A DNA stretch of 59,678 nt from Peptococcaceae bacterium (GTDB taxonomy: Bacteria > Bacillota > Desulfitobacteriia > Desulfitobacteriales > Syntrophobotulaceae): NCBI GenBank assembly GCA_012517475.1, contig JAAYUV010000040.1:1-59678 (forward strand). Reading direction: 5' to 3'. A program made the position numbers and the translations under genes. Positions 16,550 to 24,551 of the stretch are shown piece after piece. The notes below the pieces were generated by a model that was not told the DNA's origin, did no database searches, and was given only the letters and a program-made list of their open reading frames with translations. Each line of letters begins with the position of its first letter. Position 1 is the first letter of the stretch.

Positions 16550-17146
16550 TCACATTTTGTCGTAAATCTCCTTAAGCTCGGAATCGGATATCTTTCCGGC
16601 TTCAGCTTTGTCCTTATATTCAAGAGCCAGTGCAACGGCGGCGTTCCATTCATCGACAGATAGCTTGCCTCTTGCGCGGCGTGTTTTTAACCGGTTATAA
16701 ACCTTGTCATACTCAAGTCGCGCAGGTGTTTTTCCTTCCTTGCGCGCTTCCTTTTTATGAGCTCCAATCTTGCGGCAAGTCTTTCCCGTTTCGCCAGGCG
16801 CGACATTATTGCAGTAGCAGGCATCATACCCTTTGTTCAAGAGGAAATAGCGCCCGCAGTTGTGACAGCGGCGCGGCATGTTTCCCGCTATAAGTCCCCG
16901 GTAGAAATCCATATACAGAAATTGTGAAAGATAGGAAAACTCCACTTCTTCTGCTATCATAGGCTTTCCTTTGCCTTGCGGATGCCGTAATGGAGTAAAC
17001 CTGACCTTGACAGGAAACCTCTGCTCAAAAGGCAAGTCACCAAATAACAGCGCACCGGCATCTGCCATGTCCCGATAATAATTTGAATAAGCTTGTGCAT
17101 ATGCCTCGCTGTTACGTCGCGGCAGGTTTTCAAAATACAATTCCAG
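16550..17146 (-). pseudogene. DUF6076-like protein, 5'-truncated
   Basis: The frame from 17146 to the stop at 16550 encodes about 198 residues with a C4-type zinc-binding motif, RRCHNCGRYFLLNKGY followed by ACYCNN, and a basic helical tail. This matches the C-terminal half of DUF6076 proteins carried on Firmicute mobile elements. The only near-start is TTG at 17140, with no ribosome-binding site. Homology breaks off at 17146, where a recombinase fragment in the opposite orientation begins. The missing N-terminal half and the sharp junction make this a truncated gene. Confidence 0.7.
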
Positions 17147-17825
17147 CTACTGCGCAGAGTGCGGCGGGACGATGGTACTCCACCGGGCACATACCATGGA
17201 CGCGGTGAAAAACAACTTCATGTGCTCTACCTACAAGAAGCGCGGCAAGGAAATGTGTATCGCTCATTACATCCGGGAAATCCAGCTGGCGGCAATCGTT
17301 CTGGACGATCTGCGCCGGGTGACCCACTTCGCCAGACAGCAGGAGTCGCTATTTGTGCAGCACATCAACCAAAGAAACAGTGCCGAAACCAGACGAGAGA
17401 TCGAGCGGCACTAGAGGGAGCTGAATGCTATGCGCCGGAGGGATACCGAATTATCCTCACTGTTTAAACGGCTTTATGAGGATAACGTGCTTGGCAGAAT
17501 CACAAATGAGCAGTTCCGGATGCTGTCCGCTGATTACAACGACGAACAAAACAGCCTGAAGGAACGAATCCCACAGACCATGAAACGGATCGAAAAGCTG
17601 CAGGCTTCCATCGCCAATGTCTCACGGTTTGTTGAGAAAGCCAAACGCTATACCGAGATTCCGGAGCTGACCGGCGAACTTCTGAACCTGTTTATTGAAC
17701 GGATTGAAGTAGGCGAACGTGAAGAACGCTATTCCAGAACGGCAGAGCAGAAGATCGTCATCCACTACCGTGACATCGGCGTCCTCGGCGCATTTGCGGA
17801 AGAAGCACAGAAAATAGCCGTCTAA
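17147..17825 (+). pseudogene. Large serine recombinase, C-terminal fragment
   Basis: Starting abruptly at the junction, the frame reads YCAECGGTMVLHRA, the zinc ribbon of large serine recombinases, then NFMCSTYKKRGKEMCIAHYI with the second cysteine pair. A TAG at 17412-17414 interrupts the helical region, after which ELNAMRRRDTELSSLFKRLY and a coiled coil lead to GELLNLFIERIEVGERE, the usual C-terminal DUF4368 region of integrases from conjugative transposons. The catalytic N-terminal resolvase domain with its serine is absent, so it cannot act. It marks the former presence of an integrative element. Confidence 0.85.
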
Positions 17826-17830
17826 CGGCA

Positions 17831-17861
17831 AAGGCAGACAGCCAAATCTGGTGTCTGCCTT
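17831..17861 (+). terminator. Hairpin after the recombinase fragment
   Basis: A perfect stem AAGGCAGACA/TGTCTGCCTT with an 11-base loop follows the recombinase stop by five bases. No T-run follows, but the arms are A- and T-ended, so it may work in either direction. Confidence 0.45.
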
Positions 17862-17924
17862 CCCAAAAAACCACGGTTCAGTTTGTGTCCCTATGGACAC
17901 GGGCATAATACCCCGGACTTATTT

Positions 17925-18311
17925 TTATTGAATACCAAGACGCTCTTTTAAGGCATCTTGCAGGATTTGTGAAAAATTAACCCCTGCCTTTTCCGCTTGG
18001 ATATTCAACCAACTTGGAATGGTTAGGTTTTTTCTGATTGTCCTATTATCATTTGCTCTACGGTAAGCATCAAAATCAATATCCACCAGAGTAGCAATTT
18101 GATTAGGCTCGTGTCCAGGGAGTTCCAAGGAAGGTTCAGGAATTGAGCGTCCCATATCTTGTTCAGTTATTCCCCATAGACCAATAGCATCCCTAGCCAT
18201 ATCAATAGCGTTTGCAAGGTCTGTGCCCTGGGTGTTGATATCGAGATCTGGTACATAAACCACATATCCAATATTAGATGGGGTTAGTATTACTGGATAA
18301 ACCTTTTTCAA
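17925..18311 (-). CDS. hicB: HicB-family antitoxin
   Basis: The 128-residue protein has the HicB fold pattern: a degraded RNase H-like N-terminal half (YPVILTPSNIGYVVYVPDLD, then DLANAIDMARDAIGLWG) followed by a ribbon-helix-helix-like C-terminus (RKNLTIPSWLNIQAEKAG). It would neutralise a HicA mRNA interferase and repress the operon. The start is TTG at 18311 with GGAGGTG seven bases upstream. Its partner hicA directly upstream has shrunk to 29 codons, so HicB now has no functional local toxin. It could serve as an anti-toxin against HicA elsewhere or simply persist. Confidence 0.87.
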   Translation of the reverse strand: MKKVYPVILTPSNIGYVVYVPDLDINTQGTDLANAIDMARDAIGLWGITEQDMGRSIPEPSLELPGHEPNQIATLVDIDFDAYRRANDNRTIRKNLTIPSWLNIQAEKAGVNFSQILQDALKERLGIQ

Positions 18312-18350
18312 TTAAAACACCTCCATTTATTTAAAGGATAGACAAAACAC

Positions 18351-18440
18351 TTATTTTAGTCCCTGTCGCTTGATAATTGCATTTGCTAACAATTCATCAA
18401 TTTCAGTGTGGCGAGGAATAGGCTCTGTTTTACGCCTCAT
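18351..18440 (-). pseudogene. hicA: HicA toxin stub (29 codons)
   Basis: An ATG at 18440, preceded by AGAGGTGAGGAA, opens MRRKTEPIPRHTEIDELLAN and ends IIKRQGLK before TAA at 18351-18353. PIPRHTEIDE and the final IIK-GL resemble the C-terminal strand and helix of HicA. The N-terminal half, with the glycine-rich segment and catalytic histidine, is missing. Start, ribosome-binding site and promoter remain, so an internal deletion has joined the beginning of the gene to its end. It lies 39 bases upstream of hicB. Confidence 0.65.
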
Positions 18441-18459
18441 TTCCTCACCTCTTAATTAT

Positions 18460-18488
18460 ATTATACGCATTTAATGCGCATGAGTCAA
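18460..18488 (-). promoter_or_regulatory. hicAB promoter with palindromic operator
   Basis: On the minus strand TTGACT (18488-18483), a 17-base spacer and TATAAT (18465-18460) form a near-consensus promoter 20 bases upstream of the hicA stub. The spacer contains the palindrome CGCATT-A-AATGCG (18466-18478), placed as expected for autoregulation by HicB. Confidence 0.75.
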
Positions 18489-18643
18489 ATAAGAATGTGA
18501 GCATTTTTAGAAACATATTAAAATTTATTTAAAAGGAGATTATTGTATCCTAAAAAGGAAAGCCACCAACATAGTTTGTTAGCGGCTGGATAGAGGATTT
18601 CTTTTCTTTTTGATTCATAAAGATTTGAATACATGCCACATAA

Positions 18644-19056
18644 TTATTTTACGAGCGAATACGCCCATTTTTTGAAAACAGCTTCAGCCGGTTTATTGCG
18701 AATACTGGGATGGATGCTGATTCTAACTTTGGTATTATCCGGGTCCATGGCGTCATCCCACCAGTACCCCGCTACGATGATCTTGTTGATCCGCTTTCTG
18801 TTTTCCGCTGCCTCAAAAAAGGTTTCGTATAAGTCAGCCTGGTACTGCCAGTCGGAGACGGCATTTTTGGTACCGGTTTTGTCATTTCCTGTTCAGTACC
18901 GTTTTCAATGGCTAATTTAATATTGCTTGAATCAGAAAGGGTATATGGTAAGGTTACGCTTAAAGTGATCTTAGCCGGCTGTCCGGATTTGATCGTTCCG
19001 CTTGCCCATAAGTATTCTCCTCTCTCTCCGGAAGGAATTTTACACATGTTTAGCAA
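18644..19056 (-). pseudogene. Glycosidase-like C-terminal remnant
   Basis: On the minus strand, 18850-18644 reads DWQYQADLYETFFEAAENRK, then VAGYWWDDAMDPDN and ISIHPSIRNKPAEAVFKKWA before TAA. This resembles the last strands of a TIM-barrel glycoside hydrolase (in particular families with a terminal YWWDD and RNKPAE text). Upstream, another frame (19056 to about 18870) reads YLWASGTIKSGQPAKITLSV, possibly a beta-sandwich fragment of the same or another protein. The frames do not join, and no start for the barrel is present. No activity expected. Confidence 0.5.
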
Positions 19057-19156
19057 ATTAATTATCTACTAAGGCGGCTTTCATGACACCACCCAAAAGG
19101 GGTAGTATTAACCGGTCTGAGCATATTCTTTATCGGAAAGGAAAGAAAAATGATAA

Positions 19157-19363
19157 GTAAGAGAAATCAAGATATTATCAGCATGTGGGCTAACCCAAAG
19201 GGAAAAAGAATTAACGGTCATGATACTGCAAGGGTATAGTTATTCCCAAATTGCAGAGCAGCTTTTTGTGACACCGAATACAGTAAAATATCATGTGAGA
19301 AATATTTTAAGGAAAACCGGAGTAAATAACCGGTACGAACTATGCATTATTCTGCGGGAATAG
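19157..19363 (+). pseudogene. LuxR-type HTH regulator remnant
   Basis: An open frame without a credible start reads CGLTQREKELTVMILQGYS, then QIAEQLFVTPNTVKYHVRNI and ends KTGVNNRYELCIILRE at TAG 19361-19363. This is a complete GerE/LuxR-type DNA-binding domain. The only nearby ATG (19150) is in a different frame, so whatever receptor or sensor domain preceded the HTH has been lost. Most likely a C-terminal fragment of a larger regulator, with a small chance of a stand-alone HTH protein using a non-standard start. Confidence 0.7.
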
Positions 19364-19426
19364 GTATAAAATAAAATCAAGTTTTAGAGGGGTTTTTAGC
19401 CCAAATTGTGTTTTTCGGAGGAGCCG

Positions 19427-20593
19427 GTGCACGAAAGGATTCTTATCTTGTCTTCCAAATTTGGGGAAGGTCATTATCAGGCAGGTCAAGCGGTAGCTTC
19501 CGTGTTAGAATCCCGGCTTTCTTCCAAGGTAGTCGTTAAGCATCTTGATTTTGGTTCATTTTTCTTTAGGAGAACAGACTATCTGATGAGGAAAGCTTAT
19601 TTCAATATGGTCACAAAGACACCTGAACTTTGGAAGTTTATCTATGAGAAGACAGCTGAGATTACGGCGGAAAGCTGCCGCAAAATTGTCAATGGACTTG
19701 GATCTAAAAATCTGCTCAGCTTCATCCGGGAATTCCATCCTGATGTCATTGTCAACACACATTTCATTTCTGCAGGATTGTTGGCGGAGTACAAAAAAAA
19801 GGGACTCATTAATACTCCGTTGGTTACTGTGGTAACGGACTATCTTGTGCACGGGGTTTGGATTCATACCGGGGTGGATCTCTATCTTGTCGGCTGCAAG
19901 GCAGCGATATCAACGCTTATAGACAGGGGGATACCGCCTGAGAAAATTATTTTGACAGGGATCCCGGTTAGACCATGTTTTAATGTACCCCTCTCCCAAA
20001 ATGATGCCAGAAAAAGTCTGCAACTGGAGCAAGACAAAAAAACAGTTCTGATTATGGGAGGATTCGGGGGAATATCCGGAAAAAATCCGGATATTATTGA
20101 TTTTCTGGAAGATATGAGTGGCAATCATTCGGTGCAGTTCTTAGTTGTATGCGGAAATGATGAAGACTTATATCATTCCTTACTCTTGAAAACAGGTAAA
20201 ATAGGTGTTAAGGCAAATCTTTACCGGTATAGAGAAGATATTCAGGAATTGATGGCTGCAGCTGACATTCTCATTACAAAGGGAGGGGCTTTAACAATTT
20301 CTGAGGCGTTAACGCTTGGATTACCTTTACTTATTTATAAGCCCATCCCTGGTCATGAAAATGGTAACGCTCTTTTTATTGAACAAACGGGGGCGGGGAT
20401 CAGAGCCCACACCCCCCAGGAACTTCAAAGCCTGGCAAAAGAGCTGCTGTCTAATCCAATCAGGCTGCAGGAGATGCGTTTGGCGGCAAAAAGAGCAATA
20501 CCTGAAAACACCGCATTGGTGACGGCCAAATCTATATTGGGCTTGGCCAATAATGGAAAACCAAAAGAATATGAGAATCAGGCAATCATATAA
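19427..20593 (+). CDS. Diacylglycerol glucosyltransferase-like GT28 enzyme
   Basis: The 388-residue product resembles MGDG synthase/UgtP-type enzymes, which transfer sugar from a UDP-sugar to diacylglycerol for glycolipid and lipoteichoic acid anchors. The N-terminal domain has ILSSKFGEGHYQAGQAV, the typical GxGH loop; the C-terminal domain has VVCGNDEDL and ILITKGGALTISEALTLGLP, the donor-binding region shared with MurG. I prefer the GTG at 19427 because GGAGGAG (19417-19423) is well placed; an upstream TTG at 19406 is also in frame. It is monocistronic, with a terminator 74 bases after the stop. Membrane-peripheral location is inferred from the family. Confidence 0.85.
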   Translation: MHERILILSSKFGEGHYQAGQAVASVLESRLSSKVVVKHLDFGSFFFRRTDYLMRKAYFNMVTKTPELWKFIYEKTAEITAESCRKIVNGLGSKNLLSFIREFHPDVIVNTHFISAGLLAEYKKKGLINTPLVTVVTDYLVHGVWIHTGVDLYLVGCKAAISTLIDRGIPPEKIILTGIPVRPCFNVPLSQNDARKSLQLEQDKKTVLIMGGFGGISGKNPDIIDFLEDMSGNHSVQFLVVCGNDEDLYHSLLLKTGKIGVKANLYRYREDIQELMAAADILITKGGALTISEALTLGLPLLIYKPIPGHENGNALFIEQTGAGIRAHTPQELQSLAKELLSNPIRLQEMRLAAKRAIPENTALVTAKSILGLANNGKPKEYENQAII

Positions 20594-20666
20594 TTAATCG
20601 GGTTTTTCTTGATTCTTTGGACGAGTTCTGATAGAATTAATTGGCCAAATCTTCAAGAAGCTCGAA

Positions 20667-20692
20667 AAAGGGGAAGCGGAAGTTTCCCCTTT
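20667..20692 (+). terminator. Terminator after the glucosyltransferase
   Basis: The stem AAAGGGGAA/TTCCCCTTT encloses an 8-base loop and ends in a short T-run, between the glycosyltransferase stop and trigger factor. Confidence 0.7.
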
Positions 20693-20887
20693 CTGAAATT
20701 ATCTATATTTCAGACACTTTTTTATTTTTTGTAAAACTTATAATCTAGAATAGAATATAAACAATTTTTATATTATTCTCTAAGCAGGTTTGTTTGTAAA
20801 ACGATTAGGGAAGAATAGTTATGGAAAGAAATACAAATAATAAATAAATATACAAAAAAGCAAAGCTAAATCCAAGGAGGAGCAGAC

Positions 20888-22228
20888 ATGGCTGTCAAAG
20901 TGGAGCAAATAGAAAAAAACAAAGTCGGTTTGGAAATCGTGGTACCCGCTGAAGAATTTTCCTTAGCGGTGAACCGTGCTGCCAAGAAAATTGCCGGGGA
21001 AATAAATATTCCGGGTTTTCGCAAAGGAAAAGCCCCGCGGCATATAATAGAAAGGTATGTAGGTAAAGAATATCTTCAAAATGAAGCGGTCGATCCTGTA
21101 CTTGGTCCGGCCTACGCGCAAGCAGTTGATGAAAGCGGGATCTGGCCTGTTTCCAGGCCGGAGGTCGAGTTAATACAAGTAGAAGAAGGCAAGGATTTTA
21201 TTTTTAAAGCTGTTGTTGAAGTAAAACCTGAAGTCGAACTTGGCGAGTACACAGGACTCAATGTGGAAAAGAAGTCTCCCGATATCTCAGAACAACAAAT
21301 CGATGACGAATTAAAACGGCGTCAAGATATGCATGCCAAACTAATTCAGGTTGATGACGGCGAGATTATTGATAAAGATATTGCTACGATTGACTTTGAA
21401 GGATTCATTGACGGAGTACCTTTCCCCGGAGGCAAAGGGGAAAACCATGAACTAACCATTGGTTCGGGTACTTTTATTCCGGGGTTTGAAGAGCAGTTGA
21501 AAGGCGCCCGCAAAGATCAGGAAGTAAATGTGAATGTTCGTTTCCCTGATGAATATCATAGTAAGGACCTTGCAGGAAAGGATGCTCTTTTTAAAGTAAA
21601 AATTAATGGCATTAAACGCAAGGAATTAGTTCCTCTGGATGACGAGTTTGCCAAAGATGTCAGTGAGTTTGAAACCCTGGCAGAATTAAGGGAAGACATT
21701 AAAAAGAAGATGATCTCAGCAGCTGAGATCAGGCTTAATAATGAATTCCGGTCAGAGATTGTAAAAAAAGCCGTTGATAATGCCAGTGTAGAAATTCCGG
21801 AGGGAATGATCCAAAGCCGTATTGATTCCATGATTGCAGATTTGCGTTCCAATCTTTCCTATCAGGGAGTCAGCCTGGAACAATACTATGAGTATATTAA
21901 CTCTAACGAACAACAATTGAGAGAAAATTACAGACCGCAAGCTGTTGAAGGCGTTAAAACTGAACTCGTGCTTGAAGCCATAGCTAAGAAAGAAGGCATT
22001 ACGGTTTCGGACGAAGATGTAGAAAAAGAGATGGTAAAACTATCTGAACAATATGGACGGAAAGCAGAAGAGTTAAAACAGGCCCTGGCTGCACGGGGTG
22101 AACTGGAATGGTTCAAAATCGGTATTGTTTCAGACCGCACCATTGATATGTTAGTTGAAAATAATAACCTCAAAAAGAAGGAACCAGAGGAAGAGACGGA
22201 GAATACCGATACAGGGAAAAATGAATAG
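20888..22228 (+). CDS. tig: Trigger factor
   Basis: At 446 residues this is a full-length ribosome-bound chaperone and prolyl isomerase. The N-terminal domain contains NIPGFRKGKAPRHIIERYVG, holding the GFRxGKxP ribosome-docking signature (residues 42-49). The middle FKBP-like domain contains TIDFEGFIDGVPFPGGKGEN, and a helical chaperone domain follows, ending in a lysine/glutamate-rich tail. The ATG at 20888 has AAGGAGGAG upstream. ClpX follows 49 bases downstream; in many Firmicutes clpP lies between the two but it is absent here. Confidence 0.97.
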   Translation: MAVKVEQIEKNKVGLEIVVPAEEFSLAVNRAAKKIAGEINIPGFRKGKAPRHIIERYVGKEYLQNEAVDPVLGPAYAQAVDESGIWPVSRPEVELIQVEEGKDFIFKAVVEVKPEVELGEYTGLNVEKKSPDISEQQIDDELKRRQDMHAKLIQVDDGEIIDKDIATIDFEGFIDGVPFPGGKGENHELTIGSGTFIPGFEEQLKGARKDQEVNVNVRFPDEYHSKDLAGKDALFKVKINGIKRKELVPLDDEFAKDVSEFETLAELREDIKKKMISAAEIRLNNEFRSEIVKKAVDNASVEIPEGMIQSRIDSMIADLRSNLSYQGVSLEQYYEYINSNEQQLRENYRPQAVEGVKTELVLEAIAKKEGITVSDEDVEKEMVKLSEQYGRKAEELKQALAARGELEWFKIGIVSDRTIDMLVENNNLKKKEPEEETENTDTGKNE

Positions 22229-22277
22229 CGTTTAATGCACTACATTGATGGTATTTCCATGTAAAGGGGTGAGCAAT

Positions 22278-23537
22278 ATGGCAAAATTCAACGACGACAA
22301 GAACCAGTTAAAATGTTCTTTTTGCGGGAAAACTCAGGAGCAGGTAAAAAAATTAGTTGCCGGACCTGGGGTCTATATCTGCGACGAGTGCATTGAACTG
22401 TGCAATGAAATAATTGAGGAAGAGCTTCAAGATGATGCTGGGGCTGAGATTGGCGAGATACCGAAACCCAAGGAAATAAGAAGTATATTGGATCAATATG
22501 TTGTTGGCCAGGATGAAGCCAAAAAAGCTTTATCAGTTGCCGTCTACAATCATTATAAGCGGATTAGCCTCGGAATGAAAATTGATGATGTGGAATTGCA
22601 AAAATCAAACATCATTATGCTCGGACCCACAGGCTCAGGGAAGACGCTTCTTGCTTCCACCCTTGCTAAAGTTCTGAATGTGCCGTTTGCAATTGCGGAT
22701 GCAACCTCTCTTACAGAAGCGGGATATGTTGGGGAAGATGTTGAAAATATCCTCCTTAAACTTATTCAGGCTGCAGATTATGATATTGAAAAAGCCGAAA
22801 GAGGTATCATCTATATTGATGAGATCGATAAAATAGCCAGGAAATCTGAAAATCCCTCCATTACCAGGGACGTTTCCGGTGAAGGGGTACAGCAAGCTTT
22901 GCTTAAAATCCTGGAAGGTACAGTAGCCAGTGTTCCTCCTCAGGGAGGACGCAAACATCCACATCAGGAGTTTATCCAGCTCGATACCACCAACATTCTT
23001 TTTATTGTTGGCGGAGCATTTGACGGGATTGATAAATTAATTCAAAACCGTATTGGCAAAAAGGTTATGGGTTTTGGAGCTGAGATACAGAAGAAAAATG
23101 AGAAAAACGTGGGTGAAATATTAAGGCAAATTCTCCCGACAGATCTGCTGAAGTTCGGCTTGATTCCGGAATTTGTCGGCAGGCTTCCGGTCATTGTCAC
23201 CTTGGATGCCTTAGACCATGATGCGCTTGTTAGTATTCTGACCCAGCCTAAGAATGCTCTTGTAAAACAGTATGAAAAACTGCTCGAAATGGATGGGGTT
23301 GCTCTGGAATTCAAAGAGGATGCGCTTAAGGCTATTGCTGAAGAGGCGATCCGGAGGAATACGGGAGCAAGAGGGTTGAGGGCGATTATGGAGGAGATCA
23401 TGATGAATGTGATGTATGATCTTCCCACGAGAACGGATGTCACCAAGTGTATTGTTACTAAGGATACGATTCTCAAACGAATTGAACCTGAACTGGTTAC
23501 AGTTGAGCCGAAGGTCAAAAAAGAGGAATCGGCGTAA
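22278..23537 (+). CDS. clpX: ClpX, ATP-dependent unfoldase subunit
   Basis: The 419-residue protein has the N-terminal zinc-binding domain ([10 protein letters not shown] ... CDECIELC), Walker [13 protein letters not shown] (near residue 118), Walker [12 protein letters not shown], the pore-loop region [10 protein letters not shown] and a C-terminal small AAA+ domain ending MYDLPTR...VTKDTI. The loop used to dock on ClpP reads [13 protein letters not shown] in place of the common IGF. The ATG at 22278 has AGGGGTG upstream; an upstream in-frame ATG at 22245 lacks one. It recognises tagged proteins and feeds them to ClpP, which must be encoded elsewhere. Confidence 0.97.
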   Translation: MAKFNDDKNQLKCSFCGKTQEQVKKLVAGPGVYICDECIELCNEIIEEELQDDAGAEIGEIPKPKEIRSILDQYVVGQDEAKKALSVAVYNHYKRISLGMKIDDVELQKSNIIMLGPTGSGKTLLASTLAKVLNVPFAIADATSLTEAGYVGEDVENILLKLIQAADYDIEKAERGIIYIDEIDKIARKSENPSITRDVSGEGVQQALLKILEGTVASVPPQGGRKHPHQEFIQLDTTNILFIVGGAFDGIDKLIQNRIGKKVMGFGAEIQKKNEKNVGEILRQILPTDLLKFGLIPEFVGRLPVIVTLDALDHDALVSILTQPKNALVKQYEKLLEMDGVALEFKEDALKAIAEEAIRRNTGARGLRAIMEEIMMNVMYDLPTRTDVTKCIVTKDTILKRIEPELVTVEPKVKKEESA

Positions 23538-23574
23538 CGACTTGCTTTTTTGAGAATATTACTTTGAGTTATAA

Positions 23575-23609
23575 GGAGCCTGCATGAAGTGTCAGGCTTC
23601 TTGTTTTTA
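23575..23609 (+). terminator. clpX terminator
   Basis: GGAGCCTG/CAGGCTTC (8 bp with one G-T pair) is followed by TTGTTTTTAC, 37 bases after the clpX stop. Confidence 0.8.
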
Positions 23610-23655
23610 CTTTGGAAGAAAATATTTTCATTTATATAATGGCTTCAGTGATAAT

Positions 23656-23690
23656 AAAAAACTTCTGCCTTTTTCAGCAGAAGCTTTTAT
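23656..23690. terminator. Terminator between convergent clpX and small RHH-like gene
   Basis: CTTCTGC/GCAGAAG is flanked by an A-run on the left and TTTTAT on the right, so it can serve both strands. It lies just downstream of the minus-strand gene ending at 23697. Confidence 0.65.
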
Positions 23691-23696
23691 TTCATT

Positions 23697-23885
23697 CTAG
23701 TTTTCTTCCGTTTCAACTCCCTCTGCACTCATTTTCCTCGGAAGTCTGCCTGCTTTTTTTACGCTTTCCCGTAAAAGGTATTCTATATGGGAATTGACGC
23801 TGCGAAATTCATCGGCTGCCCAGCCTTCTATGATTTGAAACAATTTGGGGTCGATTCGAAGTGGGAAATTTTTCTTTGCAGTCAT
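23697..23885 (-). CDS. Small CopG/Arc-like protein
   Basis: This 62-residue protein reads [20 protein letters not shown], then [20 protein letters not shown], the strand-helix-helix pattern of Arc/CopG ribbon-helix-helix proteins, with a final acidic tail. Small genes like it commonly follow SPFH/band 7 genes in Firmicutes, as here, where its ATG overlaps the SPFH stop by four bases. Whether it binds DNA or a partner protein is not known. No toxin gene is nearby. It is intact. Confidence 0.75.
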   Translation of the reverse strand: MTAKKNFPLRIDPKLFQIIEGWAADEFRSVNSHIEYLLRESVKKAGRLPRKMSAEGVETEEN

Positions 23886-24346
23886 TGGCGTAACTTCCTG
23901 GTTTGAATTTCCACAAACTGTTCATAATGGTCAACATCAAAGACAGCTTTCGCTGTATCGATTACTTTAATCACAACAACCGCGGCAATTTCTATGGGGT
24001 TGCCGTCTACATCATTGACTTTAAGTTTTTCACTATTGAAGTTGCGTACTTTCAGTGAAACTTTCTTGCCGGAGATAAACGGGACGGTCATCCAAAAGCC
24101 TGGTTCGCGGATACTGCCCAAATAGCTTCCAAAGAAAGTTAATACTTTAGCTTGATTAGGCTGAACAATCTGGATACCGGTCATCAGAATTAGTGCCGCC
24201 AAAAACGGGATTACGGAAAAAACAATATTCATTACTTCCGGATTTCTTATTGCACTTATGAAATTATAAATTGCCGCAGCCAATAAGGCAAGAATTACGA
24301 GAAGAGCTATAAAACCATTGATTTTCCATGCTTTTGTTTCTGTCAT
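23882..24346 (-). CDS. SPFH/band 7 protein, apparently truncated
   Basis: The 154-residue product has two N-terminal membrane segments ([19 protein letters not shown] and [20 protein letters not shown]) and the start of a band 7 domain ([20 protein letters not shown], then [20 protein letters not shown]). Normal members run to 280-300 residues with a long helical C-terminus. Here the frame ends shortly after HYEQFVEIQ with TRKLRQ, directly coupled to the next gene. The missing C-terminal region implies a deletion or frameshift; the shortened protein might still anchor in the membrane but should not form the usual ring assembly. I chose ATG 24346 (GGGTGA upstream) over GTG 24355. Confidence 0.75.
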   Translation of the reverse strand: MTETKAWKINGFIALLVILALLAAAIYNFISAIRNPEVMNIVFSVIPFLAALILMTGIQIVQPNQAKVLTFFGSYLGSIREPGFWMTVPFISGKKVSLKVRNFNSEKLKVNDVDGNPIEIAAVVVIKVIDTAKAVFDVDHYEQFVEIQTRKLRQ

Positions 24347-24551
24347 GTGAATCACCCTTCCTGAAAAAAGTTTTTTTATTAACTGGAAAAGGAGCTCTGG
24401 AAAAGTAATATCTGAATGATACTAAAATGATATCACTGCGGAATGAAAATTGCAAGATATCATCCCGGGATTAAGCTTTACAGAAAAAAATGTTTTGAAT
24501 TTCCTAGGACGGTAAATACTAGATGAAGAATTTTATGCAGGAGGGACACTC

